In this document: positions 26,741 to 34,594 of the stretch, one piece after another | How the letters are laid out: each line of letters begins with the position of its first letter | Numbering within the stretch: position 1 is the stretch's first letter | Assembly (NCBI GenBank): GCA_944383955.1 | Contig: CALWRP010000187.1 | Coordinates: 1 to 63,391, forward strand | Direction: 5' to 3' | Length of the DNA: 63,391 bases | DNA from: an uncultured Clostridia bacterium | Lineage (GTDB): Bacteria; Bacillota; Clostridia; Oscillospirales; Acutalibacteraceae | Translations under genes and position numbers: made by a program | Notes under the pieces: model-generated | Seen by the model: only the letters and a program-made list of their open reading frames with translations | The model's database searches: none | What the model was told of the DNA's origin: nothing

Positions 26741-27151
26741 TCAGGCGGGGAAGGCAGACTCCTCCCCGCGAATCACGGTGAAAAACAGGCGCAGGCGATC
26801 GAGATTCCCCTGCAGGTAAACGTAGCCGAAGAGCGCCTCGAGCGCCGTGGCGGCGTGGTAATCTGCCGGGTCGGCGTTTTTCGGCACATGGTTGACATGG
26901 GCGTTGCGGCCGCGGCGGTAGACGTCCTGCTCCTCCTGCGAGAGAAGCGGCAGCAGGCGCTGGGCCGCGGCGGCCTGGGACTGACAGCACACCTGCTCGA
27001 CGGCGCGCCTGTGCAGCTTGTTCACCGGGCAGTTGCCGCGGCAGACGAGCTCCTCGCGCACAAAGACCTCGAACACGGCGTCCCCCATGAAGGCCAGCGT
27101 CAGCGGGCTGAGCTGCCTCGGGTCGCACGGCTGCTGTAGAAAGCGTTCCAT
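26741..27151 (-). CDS. mrnC: Mini-ribonuclease III
   Basis: Trims 23S rRNA precursors. It is an RNase III catalytic domain without the double-stranded-RNA-binding domain. The 136-residue protein contains LAFMGDAVFEVFVRE, with the catalytic acidic residues (about 21-35), and AATALEALFGYVYLQG with the second metal-binding Glu. The start is the ATG at 27151, eight bases after GGGG; the longer frame begins at a TTG inside the obg stop region. It lies 13 bp downstream of obg. Confidence 0.93.
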   Translation of the reverse strand: MERFLQQPCDPRQLSPLTLAFMGDAVFEVFVREELVCRGNCPVNKLHRRAVEQVCCQSQAAAAQRLLPLLSQEEQDVYRRGRNAHVNHVPKNADPADYHAATALEALFGYVYLQGNLDRLRLFFTVIRGEESAFPA

Positions 27152-27164
27152 TTTTTCCGCCCCT

Positions 27165-28436
27165 TTATTCCACAAAATCGAATTCCAGATCGTACATGCT
27201 CACCGTGTCGCCCTCCTGGACGCCGGCCTGGCGCAGGGCGTCGATGACGCCGGAGGAGATCAGCACGCGCTGGAAGAACTGCAGCGACTCGTAGTCGTCG
27301 AAATTGACCGAGCGAATGAGCTGCGGCAGCCAGTCGCCCTCCACGACATAGACGCCGTCGTGCTCCGTCACGCGCACCGAGCGGTCAGAGAAGCTGTCCT
27401 CGGCGGGAAGCACGACAGGCTCCGGCTCAAAGCGCAGAATCGGCGGCAGCTTCGAGAGCAGCTCGGAAATGCGGTTGAGCAGCGGGTTGACCTCGTAGGC
27501 GATGGCCGCCATGATGGGGAAAAACTCATAGCCCTGGCCTTCCACGAAGCGGCGGAACTCCTCCACCGTCTCATCGTCCGTGAGATCGCACTTGTTGCCC
27601 GCCACAAGCATCGGGCGCTTCGCGAGCTCGGGGTCGAACTTTGCGAGCTCCTCGTTGATGATGCGGAAATCCTCCTTCGGATCGCGCCCCTCGCTGCCGG
27701 AGACGTCCACCACATGCACCAGCAGGCGGCAGCGCTCCACGTGGCGCAGGAACTGATGGCCGAGGCCCGCGCCGCCACTGGCCCCCTCGATGAGGCCGGG
27801 GATGTCCGCCATGACGAAGCTTCTCCCCTCGCCGAGGCGTACCACGCCCAGAACGGGCGTGAGCGTGGTGAAATGATAGTTGGCGATGTTGGGCTTGGCC
27901 TCGCTGACAACCGAGATCAGGGTCGACTTGCCCACGTTCGGGAAGCCGACAAGGCCCACGTCCGCCAGAAGCTTGAGCTCGAGGAAGAGCTCCAGCTCCT
28001 CGCCGGGCGTGCCGGGCTTTGCGAAGTTCGGCACCTGGCGCGTGGGGGTGGCGAAGTGGCTGTTTCCCCAGCCGCCGCGCCCGCCTCGGGCCACGATCTG
28101 CGGCTCGTCGCCGGAGAGATCGGCCACCAGACGGCCCGTCTGGGCGTCTCGCAGCACCGTGCCGCGCGGCACGCGGATCACGAGGTCCTCCGCGCTCTTG
28201 CCGCTGCAGCGGCTGCCGCGGCCGTCGCCTCCGCGTGCGGCGGCGTATTTGCGCTTGTAGCGGAAATCAATCAGCGTGGAGAGGTTGTCGTCCACCTGAA
28301 AGACGATGTTGCCGCCGCGCCCGCCGTCGCCGCCGTCCGGGCCGCCGGCCGCGACGTATTTCTCGCGCCGGAAGGAGACGGCCCCGTTGCCGCCGTCTCC
28401 CGCCTTCACCTTGATTTTCGCGCTGTCGATAAACAT
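27165..28436 (-). CDS. obg: Obg family GTPase
   Basis: Essential ribosome-associated GTPase involved in 50S assembly and stress control. The Gly-rich Obg fold is residues 1-158 (KAGDGGNGAVSFRREK, GGDGGRGGN). The G domain has GFPNVGKST, DIPGLIEGA, GNKCDL, and the C-terminal OCT domain is present, giving 423 aa. The ATG at 28436 follows AAAGGATGG. A terminator lies between rpmA and obg, yet no clear promoter was found after it, so some read-through is expected. Confidence 0.97.
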   Translation of the reverse strand: MFIDSAKIKVKAGDGGNGAVSFRREKYVAAGGPDGGDGGRGGNIVFQVDDNLSTLIDFRYKRKYAAARGGDGRGSRCSGKSAEDLVIRVPRGTVLRDAQTGRLVADLSGDEPQIVARGGRGGWGNSHFATPTRQVPNFAKPGTPGEELELFLELKLLADVGLVGFPNVGKSTLISVVSEAKPNIANYHFTTLTPVLGVVRLGEGRSFVMADIPGLIEGASGGAGLGHQFLRHVERCRLLVHVVDVSGSEGRDPKEDFRIINEELAKFDPELAKRPMLVAGNKCDLTDDETVEEFRRFVEGQGYEFFPIMAAIAYEVNPLLNRISELLSKLPPILRFEPEPVVLPAEDSFSDRSVRVTEHDGVYVVEGDWLPQLIRSVNFDDYESLQFFQRVLISSGVIDALRQAGVQEGDTVSMYDLEFDFVE

Positions 28437-28489
28437 GGCATCCCATCCTTTCGGGGTACTCTGCCCGCGCAGGACGCGGGGATAAAGTC

Positions 28490-28524
28490 AAAAAAACCCG
28501 GGCAAATCCGCTTGCCCGGGTTTT
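28490..28524 (-). terminator. terminator of the rplU-prp-rpmA operon
   Basis: AAAACCCGGGCAA and TTGCCCGGGTTTT arms with a 6-base loop, followed on the minus strand by a run of T. It lies 14 bp past the rpmA stop. Confidence 0.88.
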
Positions 28525-28538
28525 CGTGTGTCAGCCTC

Positions 28539-28820
28539 TTACTGCTCAGCGTACACGCTGACTCTCTTGCGATCGCGGCCGTAGCGCTCGAACTTGACCT
28601 TGCCGTCCACGAGGGCGAACAGGGAATCGTCGGAGCCTCTGCCCACGTTCACACCGGGATGAATGTGCGTGCCGCGCTGCTTCACCAGGATGTTGCCGGC
28701 CAGCACGAACTGACCGTCGGCGCGCTTGACGCCGAGGCGCTTGGACTCGGAATCGCGGCCGTTCTTGGTGGAGCCCATACCTTTTTTATGAGCGAACAAC
28801 TGAATATTGATCTTCAGCAT
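28539..28820 (-). CDS. rpmA: 50S ribosomal protein L27
   Basis: A 93-residue ribosomal protein near the peptidyl-transferase centre. The N-terminus [18 protein letters not shown] carries the Firmicutes-type extension whose removal after LFA exposes the functional HKKG start. Processing is carried out by the Prp protease encoded immediately upstream. GGAGG precedes the ATG. It is third in rplU-prp-rpmA. Confidence 0.98.
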   Translation of the reverse strand: MLKINIQLFAHKKGMGSTKNGRDSESKRLGVKRADGQFVLAGNILVKQRGTHIHPGVNVGRGSDDSLFALVDGKVKFERYGRDRKRVSVYAEQ

Positions 28821-28824
28821 TTTC

Positions 28825-29145
28825 TTACACCTCCAAATAACTCACTTGAATATTCTCTGGATACTGTTCCTCCAGCCCCAACAGATGGAGCTTGAAGCCT
28901 TCGAGGACGACGCGGCAGGCCCGCAGATCCCTGTCCGCCACCCGCACGCTCAGATAGCCCTCGTCGGCCGTGATGCGCGCCTGCGCCCGGATAACGTCCG
29001 ACACGGTATTCGCCGCCATGTACGCCGCGGAGGAAACCGCCGCGCACACGATGTCGCTCCCCGCCTCCGCCGCGCCGGAATGACCGGCCAGCCGGAAGCC
29101 TGTCAGCTCACCGGAGGCATTCACGTAAAAGTCCGCCTGAATCAT
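28825..29145 (-). CDS. prp: ribosomal-processing cysteine protease Prp
   Basis: A 106-residue protease that removes the N-terminal extension of L27, needed before L27 can work in the ribosome. Motifs are [12 protein letters not shown] with catalytic His22 and [10 protein letters not shown] with catalytic Cys34. A longer frame upstream to 29310 overlaps rplU and is not used. The ATG at 29145 lies 10 bp after the rplU stop with only a weak CGGGCG site, suggesting translational coupling. Confidence 0.95.
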   Translation of the reverse strand: MIQADFYVNASGELTGFRLAGHSGAAEAGSDIVCAAVSSAAYMAANTVSDVIRAQARITADEGYLSVRVADRDLRACRVVLEGFKLHLLGLEEQYPENIQVSYLEV

Positions 29146-29155
29146 CGCCCGGCAA

Positions 29156-29464
29156 TCAGCCGTTGATGGCCTCGATCTGGACCTTCGTGTAGGGCTGTCT
29201 GTGGCCCATCTTGCGCTGCTCGTTCTTCTTCGGCTTGTAAGTAAACACCGTGATCTTCTTCGCCTTGCCGTTCTTGAGCACCTTGCCCTTGACAGAAGCG
29301 CCCTCGACATAGGGAGCGCCGACCTTCAGGCCGTTCTCATCGTTCAGGGCAATCACCTTGAACTCGACGACAGAGTCTTCCTCAGCCGCAAGCTTCTCAA
29401 CGTAGAGCACGTCGCCGTACTGCACCTTGTACTGCTTGCCGCCGGTTTCAATAACTGCAAACAT
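29156..29464 (-). CDS. rplU: 50S ribosomal protein L21
   Basis: A 102-residue protein of the 50S subunit binding 23S rRNA. It starts [20 protein letters not shown] and includes the conserved [20 protein letters not shown] segment. It is first in the rplU-prp-rpmA operon. It has its own strong promoter and a structured leader of about 80 nt (29491-29541), likely the L21-type autoregulatory leader. Confidence 0.98.
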   Translation of the reverse strand: MFAVIETGGKQYKVQYGDVLYVEKLAAEEDSVVEFKVIALNDENGLKVGAPYVEGASVKGKVLKNGKAKKITVFTYKPKKNEQRKMGHRQPYTKVQIEAING

Positions 29465-29490
29465 GGCAAATCCTGCCTTTACAATAAACT

Positions 29491-29541
29491 CGCTATCCCC
29501 GGGCGGAGCATCTGCTCACTTTCAGGAGCCCGTAATAAGCG
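29491..29541 (-). ncRNA. structured rplU leader (L21-leader-like)
   Basis: Nested stems occur in the predicted transcript: CGCT/AGCG (29541-29538 with 29494-29491), CGGGC/GCCCG (29532-29528 with 29504-29500), and an inner GAGC-AGAT-GCTC hairpin (29517-29506). The arrangement fits a ribosomal-protein autoregulatory leader. The Rfam assignment was not tested. Confidence 0.5.
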
Positions 29542-29549
29542 GCTTAAAT

Positions 29550-29578
29550 AGCATACCACAATCCGTCAAGCTTGTCAA
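29550..29578 (-). promoter_or_regulatory. sigma-A promoter of rplU
   Basis: TTGACA (29578-29573), 17-bp spacer, TATGCT (29555-29550) on the minus strand, directly after the tsf terminator. Confidence 0.82.
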
Positions 29579-29582
29579 CAGG

Positions 29583-29623
29583 AAAAAACGGGGCGAACCG
29601 GAAAACCTTCCGGCCCGCCCCGT
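29583..29623 (-). terminator. terminator of rpsB-tsf
   Basis: ACGGGGCG/CGCCCCGT outer arms with an inner CCGGAA/TTCCGG stem, then TTTTTT on the minus strand. Confidence 0.9.
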
Positions 29624-29655
29624 CTGGCAGGGAAAACGAAACCGCCTTCCCGTTC

Positions 29656-30564
29656 TTACTTAATCATGCTGGCCACTTCGTCGGCGAAGTTGTCCTCGCG
29701 CTTCTCCAGGCCCTCGCCCTTCTCAAAGCGGACATAGCCGACGATGGCGATGGAGCCGCCGAGCTCCTTGGCGACGGAATCGGTGTACTGCTGAATGGAC
29801 ATCTTGTTGTCCTTCACGTACTCCTGCTCCACGAGGCAGACTTCCTTGAAGTACTTCTTGATCTTGCCCTCGACCATCTTCTCGATGACCTTCTCCGGCT
29901 TGCCGGTGCTGGCGGCCTGCTCGGCGGCAATCTTGCGCTCGTGCTCGATGACGTCGGCCGGGACAACGCTGCTGTTGAGGTACAGCGGGTTGATGGCGGC
30001 GATCTGCATGGCGATGTTCTTCGCGTAGTCCTGGAACTCGTCCTTCGCGGCGATCTCCGCGGTGGTGTCGAACTTCACAAGAACGGCGATCTTGCCGCCC
30101 ATGTGGATATAGGCGGTGACAACGCCCTCATAGCGCTGGAAGCGGCGGATCTTGATGTTCTCGCCGATGGTGAGAACCTTCTCCTTGCGGAGATCCTCAA
30201 CGCTCATGCCGGCGCCGACAGCCTCGGCGGCGAGGAGAGCGTCCATATCGGCCGGGTTCACGGCGGCGACCGTCTCGGCAACCGTCTTCACGAAGGCCTG
30301 GAAATCAGCGTTCTTGGCGACGAAGTCGGTCTCAGCGTTGACCTCGACGGCGACGCCGACGCTGCCGTCGACATAGGAATACGCCATGCCCTCGGCGGCG
30401 ATGCGGCCGGCCTTCTTCGTGGCGGCGGCGAGACCCTTCTCGCGCAGGAAATCAATCGCGGCGTCCATGTCGCCGTTGGAAGCGGTGAGAGCCTTCTTGC
30501 AGTCCATCATGCCGCAGCCGGTCTTCTCGCGGAGAGCCGCTACGTCCTTTGCAGTAAATGCCAT
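29656..30564 (-). CDS. tsf: elongation factor Ts
   Basis: Nucleotide-exchange factor that regenerates EF-Tu-GTP. The 302-residue protein has the UBA-like N-terminus ALREKTGCGMMDCKKAL with the conserved LREKTG...MDCKKAL signature and the VEVNAETDFVAKN motif. GGAGGAATTAAC precedes the ATG. It follows rpsB by 89 bp in the classic rpsB-tsf pair and ends in a strong terminator. Confidence 0.98.
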   Translation of the reverse strand: MAFTAKDVAALREKTGCGMMDCKKALTASNGDMDAAIDFLREKGLAAATKKAGRIAAEGMAYSYVDGSVGVAVEVNAETDFVAKNADFQAFVKTVAETVAAVNPADMDALLAAEAVGAGMSVEDLRKEKVLTIGENIKIRRFQRYEGVVTAYIHMGGKIAVLVKFDTTAEIAAKDEFQDYAKNIAMQIAAINPLYLNSSVVPADVIEHERKIAAEQAASTGKPEKVIEKMVEGKIKKYFKEVCLVEQEYVKDNKMSIQQYTDSVAKELGGSIAIVGYVRFEKGEGLEKREDNFADEVASMIK

Positions 30565-30653
30565 GTTAATTCCTCCAATTTATCAGTCTATAACCGCGCA
30601 CAGCACGCCAGGAATGCTGGCGTGCCGTGCCGTACTCCGTTGGGGTTCTGCGC

Positions 30654-31397
30654 TTATTCAGCGGCAGCCTCGTCGGTCTCGTTCTCCTTGGCCTCCGCCT
30701 CGGCGGCGCCCATCTGGCCCTCCTTGCCCTCGACAATCGCGCTGGCAATGGTGCCGGAGATGAGCTTGACGGCGCGGATGGCGTCGTCGTTGCCCGGAAT
30801 CACGTAGTCGATCTCATCGGGATCGCAGTTGGTGTCGACGATGGCGACGATCGGGATGCCGAGCTTCTTGGCCTCGGCAACGGCGATGCGCTCCTTGCGG
30901 GGATCGACGATGAAGAGAGCGCCGGGGAGCTGCTTCATATCCTTGATGCCGCCCAGGAACTTCTCGAGCTTCTCGATCTCGAGGTTGAGCTTGACGACTT
31001 CCTTCTTCGGGAGCATGTCGAACGTGCCGTCGGACTCCATGGCCTTGAGCTGGTTCAGACGGTCGATGCGGCGGCGAATGGTGCGGAAGTTGGTGAGCAT
31101 ACCGCCGAGCCAGCGGGCGTTCACATAGTAAGCGCCGGCGCGCTGGGCCTCGTCGCGGACGGAATCCTGGGCCTGCTTCTTGGTGCCGACGAAGAGCACG
31201 CTCTTGCCGTCCATGGAGAGCTGACGGACAAAGTTATAGGCGTCCTCCAGCTTGCGGACCGTCTTCTGCAGGTCGATGATGTAGATGCCGTTGCGCTCGG
31301 TGAAGATGTACTCCGCCATCTTCGGGTTCCATCTTCTGGTCTGGTGGCCGAAATGGACGCCGGCTTCCAGAAGCTGCTTCATAGATACTACTGCCAT
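30654..31397 (-). CDS. rpsB: 30S ribosomal protein S2
   Basis: A 247-residue small-subunit protein with the S2 signatures [22 protein letters not shown] and PDALFIVDP-like [12 protein letters not shown]. The C-terminus is acidic and Ala/Glu-rich. The frame extends to 31586, but the ATG at 31397 has AGGAGG eight bases upstream and gives MAVVSMKQ. A promoter and a leader closed by a 9-bp stem lie upstream. Confidence 0.98.
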   Translation of the reverse strand: MAVVSMKQLLEAGVHFGHQTRRWNPKMAEYIFTERNGIYIIDLQKTVRKLEDAYNFVRQLSMDGKSVLFVGTKKQAQDSVRDEAQRAGAYYVNARWLGGMLTNFRTIRRRIDRLNQLKAMESDGTFDMLPKKEVVKLNLEIEKLEKFLGGIKDMKQLPGALFIVDPRKERIAVAEAKKLGIPIVAIVDTNCDPDEIDYVIPGNDDAIRAVKLISGTIASAIVEGKEGQMGAAEAEAKENETDEAAAE

Positions 31398-31442
31398 TTG
31401 ATATTCCTCCTTGGTTTTTTCCTCCGCCGTTCCCTTACGTCG

Positions 31443-31494
31443 GCGCAAAACCCTTGCGGGCACCGGTTCGCCGGGGACGGCGTGTGTTTTGCGC
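31443..31494 (-). ncRNA. rpsB leader closed by a 9-bp stem
   Basis: GCGCAAAAC (31494-31486) at the 5' end of the transcript pairs with GTTTTGCGC (31451-31443). Between them CGCCG and CCGG-type stems can form. Such leaders commonly mediate S2 autoregulation. This assignment is inferred from position and structure. Confidence 0.5.
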
Positions 31495-31499
31495 GAATT

Positions 31500-31528
31500 A
31501 TTATAGCATACCCGTTTTGCGATTGCAA
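31500..31528 (-). promoter_or_regulatory. sigma-A promoter of rpsB-tsf
   Basis: TTGCAA (31528-31523), 17-bp spacer, TATAAT (31505-31500) on the minus strand, in an AT-rich patch. Confidence 0.85.
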
Positions 31529-31595
31529 GAAAAAATCTTCCCGATTTTTTTGTGCCGCGGCGCGCCTTTCCCGTCATAGGTGACAAGAACGGGCC

Positions 31596-31889
31596 TCACT
31601 CCTCCCCGAAAATCAGGGAAAGCAGGCTCCGCCTGCGGCGCACGCGCACGCGCTCCTGATAATTGACGAGAATCGTGTCCTCCCCGATCACCTGGATATC
31701 GGGCCAGCGAATCACGATATCCTCCTCCCGGCCCAGCAGGCCGAACAGCCGCAGGCGCCCATAGACGACGATGGACGTCAGCCTGGCGTTCTCCATGTCC
31801 AGCTCCGCGTCGCAGACAGACCCGACGCGCGTGCCGTCCTTCACGCTGATAACCTCCTTGCGGCGCAGCTGCCCCATTCTGCAGATCAA
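31596..31889 (-). CDS. YlmC/YmxH family PRC-barrel protein (sporulation-associated)
   Basis: A 97-residue single PRC-barrel protein. The start at TTG 31889 has GGAGG five bases upstream and yields MICRMGQLRRKEVISVKDGTRVG, the usual family N-terminus; the longer frame to 31919 has no site. FGLLGREEDIVIRWPDIQVIGEDTILV is typical of the family. It diverges from sigG, which mirrors the sigG-ylmC neighbourhood of endospore formers. Biochemical role is unknown. Confidence 0.88.
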   Translation of the reverse strand: MICRMGQLRRKEVISVKDGTRVGSVCDAELDMENARLTSIVVYGRLRLFGLLGREEDIVIRWPDIQVIGEDTILVNYQERVRVRRRRSLLSLIFGEE

Positions 31890-32047
31890 TGCTGCCTCCT
31901 CCCTTCCCCGCCCGGCCATGCAGACCCGGCGCGTTTCCTTTTCTTATTGTATGTGAAAGGGCGCGGGCCTATTCTGCGCCGCGCGTCCGCAAAAACCGTC
32001 TCACGCGCACAGGCGCGCAGACGGCATGCCGATTTTTTCGCGCGGCC

Positions 32048-32077
32048 GTATGCGCCCGCGCAAAAGCGGCAATACTG
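32048..32077 (+). promoter_or_regulatory. sigma-F-type promoter candidate upstream of sigG
   Basis: GTATG (32048-32052), 15-bp spacer and GGCAATACTG (32068-32077), the last matching GGNNANANTR at every fixed position. sigG is a classic sigma-F target. The predicted start leaves a leader of only about 15 nt before the ATG, which is short, so the call is tentative. Confidence 0.5.
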
Positions 32078-32098
32078 AAACCGAAGGAGGAAGAGGCC

Positions 32099-32881
32099 AT
32101 GTATAACAAAGTGGAAATCTGCGGGGTCAATACCTCCAGGCTCAAGGTTCTGACAGAGGCGGAAAAGCGAGCTCTGCTGCTCAAAATCCGCAGCGGCACG
32201 CCCACGGAGCGCGAGCAGGCGCGCGAGGAGATGGTCAACGGCAACCTCAAGCTGGTGCTGAGCGTGATCCAACGCTTCACCAACCGCGGCGAGAACCTCG
32301 ACGACCTGTTTCAGGTGGGCTGCATCGGCCTGATGAAGGCCATCGACAATTTCAATCCCGAGCTTGACGTGAAATTCTCCACCTACGGCGTGCCCATGAT
32401 TATCGGGGAGATCCGGCGCTACCTGCGGGACAACAACAGCATCCGCGTGAGCCGTTCGCTGCGCGACACGGCGTACAAGGCGATGCAGGTCAAGGAAAAG
32501 CTGCAGGCGCAAAACAGCCGCGAGCCCACGGTGGAGCAGATCGCAAAGGAGCTCAGCCTGCCGCGGGAGGACGTGGTGCTCGCCCTCGAGTCGATCGTCG
32601 ACCCCGTCTCGCTCTACGAGCCAGTCTTCAACGACGGCGGCGACACCATCTATGTTATGGACCAGGTCGGCGACAGCCGCGGCGGGGACAGCGACTGGAT
32701 CGAGGAGATTGCCCTGCGGCAGGCGATCAGCGAGCTCAACGACCGCGAAAAGCGCATCCTCACCATGCGCTTCTTTCAGGGAAAAACGCAGATGGAGGTC
32801 GCCTCGGAAATCCATATCAGCCAGGCGCAGGTGTCGCGCCTGGAAAAGGGAGCGCTCGAGAAAATCAAGCGGGAGCTCTAA
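32099..32881 (+). CDS. sigG: RNA polymerase sporulation sigma factor SigG
   Basis: Late forespore sigma factor. The 260-residue protein begins MYNKVEICGVNTS, diagnostic of SigG (the CsfB/SpoIIAB-interaction segment), and continues with region 2 (DLFQVGCIGLMKAIDNF, FSTYGVPMIIGEIRRYLRDNN) and region 4 (REKRILTMRFFQGKTQMEVASEIHISQAQVSRLE). The long frame from 31889 has no site. The ATG at 32099 follows AAGGAGG by eight bases. It proves that the organism encodes the endospore programme. Confidence 0.96.
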   Translation: MYNKVEICGVNTSRLKVLTEAEKRALLLKIRSGTPTEREQAREEMVNGNLKLVLSVIQRFTNRGENLDDLFQVGCIGLMKAIDNFNPELDVKFSTYGVPMIIGEIRRYLRDNNSIRVSRSLRDTAYKAMQVKEKLQAQNSREPTVEQIAKELSLPREDVVLALESIVDPVSLYEPVFNDGGDTIYVMDQVGDSRGGDSDWIEEIALRQAISELNDREKRILTMRFFQGKTQMEVASEIHISQAQVSRLEKGALEKIKREL

Positions 32882-33153
32882 GCCTCTCAGGCCTGACGCG
32901 CGGGGCGGAGACCGGACGCGGAGACGTGAATTCGCCGCCCGGCAAAAAGAAATTCTTGCACTTCCCTGTTCAATCCGATATACTGAGAGTGGTTTTGTTG
33001 GTGAATTTTCCCGTTCTCCGCCTCCCCTCCCCCGTCTTTTTCTTGCATTATGGCAAGTTTATCCACAGCGCCATGGGGAAGCGGGAACGTGAAGCATACG
33101 CCGGACAGCCCGCCCGCGCGGCGCGCGGAGCTCAGAGAAACGGAGGGAATCGC

Positions 33154-34473
33154 ATGCAGCTGCAGATGCCGGAGCGGGTCCGTCAGGCGCTCGACACGCT
33201 TCACGGGGCCGGGTTCGAGGCATACCTTGTGGGCGGCTGCGTGCGTGACAGTCTGCTGGGCATTCCCCCGCACGACTGGGATGTGACCACCTCCGCCCTG
33301 CCGGAGGAGACGGCCTCCCTCTTCGCCGCGTTTCCGCTCTCCCGCCAGGGGGAAAAGCACGGCACCATCACGGTGTTCTTTCCCGGCCTCCCGCTGGAGA
33401 TCACCACCTTCCGGGTGGACGGGACCTACAGCGATCACCGGCACCCGGATTCCGTACACTTTTCGCGCAGCCTGCGCCAGGATCTGGCGCGCCGCGATTT
33501 CACCGTGAACGCTCTGGCCTGGGACGGCGCGCTCGTCGACTTTTTCGGCGGCGAGCGCGATCTCGCGCAGCGCAGAATCCGCTGCGTGGGCACGCCGCAG
33601 CGCCGCTTTGAGGAGGACAGCCTGCGCATCCTGCGCGCGCTGCGCTTTTCCTCGGTGCTCTCGTTCTCTCTGGAGGAGGCGACGGGGGCCGCCGTGCTGC
33701 AGTGCCGCAAAATGCTCTCCGGCGTGGCGGCGGAGCGAATCGCGTCTGAGTTCATGCGCCTGCTCTGCGGGAAGGACGCCGTGCCCGTGCTGCGCGCCTA
33801 CCGGCCCGTCTTCGAGGTGTTTCTGCCGGAGCTTGCCCCCATGGCCGGTCTCGACCAGCGCAGCCCCTACCACCAGTACGACGTCTGGGAGCACACGCTG
33901 CACGCCCTGGAGCAGACGGACGCCGACCCTGAGCTGCGCCTGGCCGTGCTCCTGCACGACATCGGCAAGCCGCCGTGCAGGAGCATCGACCGCACAGGGC
34001 GCGGCCACTTTCGCGGCCACCAGGAGGCGGGAGCGGTCATCGCGGAGCGCATCTGCACCCGGATGCGCCTGAGCAGGCAGATGACGGAGCACGTGACGGC
34101 TCTCGTGCGCTTCCACGACGTCTCCGTCGTCTGCGGGGAGGCGAACGTGCGCCGGTGGCTCAGCCGGCTCGGCCCGCAGCTCTACCGCAGGCTCCTCGAG
34201 CTCAACCGCGCCGACACGCTCGCGCACGCGGCTCCCGCGTTTCGCCGTCTCCCCATTCTCGATCAGGCGGAACAAGACCTGGAACACATCCTCCGCGAGG
34301 GCCAGTGCTGGTCGCTCGGCCAGCTTGCGGTGAACGGAACCGATCTCGCCTCTCTCGCGCAGGGCCCGGAGCTCGGCAGGCTGCTGCGGCGCCTGCTCGA
34401 CGAGGTCATCGACGGCAGATGCCCCAACGAGCGGGACGCCCTGCTCGCCCTGGCGCGCCGTCTCTGCGCATAA
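33154..34473 (+). CDS. cca: CCA tRNA nucleotidyltransferase with HD domain
   Basis: Adds or repairs the 3' CCA of tRNAs. The 439-residue protein has the class II nucleotidyltransferase head (YLVGGCVRDSLLGIPPHDWDVTTSA, with the DxD metal site), RRDFTVNALAWDG, the RNA-binding RFEEDSLRILRALRFS, and an HD domain (LLHDIGKPP) in the middle. The ATG at 33154 has GGAGGG eight bases upstream; the frame to 32926 is not used. It lies downstream of sigG with a 272-bp gap. Confidence 0.93.
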   Translation: MQLQMPERVRQALDTLHGAGFEAYLVGGCVRDSLLGIPPHDWDVTTSALPEETASLFAAFPLSRQGEKHGTITVFFPGLPLEITTFRVDGTYSDHRHPDSVHFSRSLRQDLARRDFTVNALAWDGALVDFFGGERDLAQRRIRCVGTPQRRFEEDSLRILRALRFSSVLSFSLEEATGAAVLQCRKMLSGVAAERIASEFMRLLCGKDAVPVLRAYRPVFEVFLPELAPMAGLDQRSPYHQYDVWEHTLHALEQTDADPELRLAVLLHDIGKPPCRSIDRTGRGHFRGHQEAGAVIAERICTRMRLSRQMTEHVTALVRFHDVSVVCGEANVRRWLSRLGPQLYRRLLELNRADTLAHAAPAFRRLPILDQAEQDLEHILREGQCWSLGQLAVNGTDLASLAQGPELGRLLRRLLDEVIDGRCPNERDALLALARRLCA

Positions 34474-34519
34474 GAACGCCCCCGCGCCGCTTGCGGCAGC
34501 GCCTTCCTTTGGCCCCACG

Positions 34520-34544
34520 CTTCCCGGGCAGCCCGTCCGGGAAG
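34520..34544 (+). terminator. weak hairpin after cca
   Basis: CTTCCCGG and CCGGGAAG with a 9-base loop, followed by GCGATTTTCC. The T tract is short and offset. Confidence 0.45.
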
Positions 34545-34594
34545 GCGATTTTCCATAGAACCCATTATCTCACAACACCAAGGAGGAACATACC

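Noticed and set aside
28825-29310. 161-codon version of prp
   Set aside because: The first 55 codons overlap rplU in another frame and are Arg/Ser-rich shadow sequence; the true start is 29145.
33059-33067. Perfect DnaA box TTATCCACA upstream of cca
   Set aside because: A single box without a cluster, AT-rich unwinding region or dnaA/dnaN neighbours; insufficient for an origin or a regulatory call.
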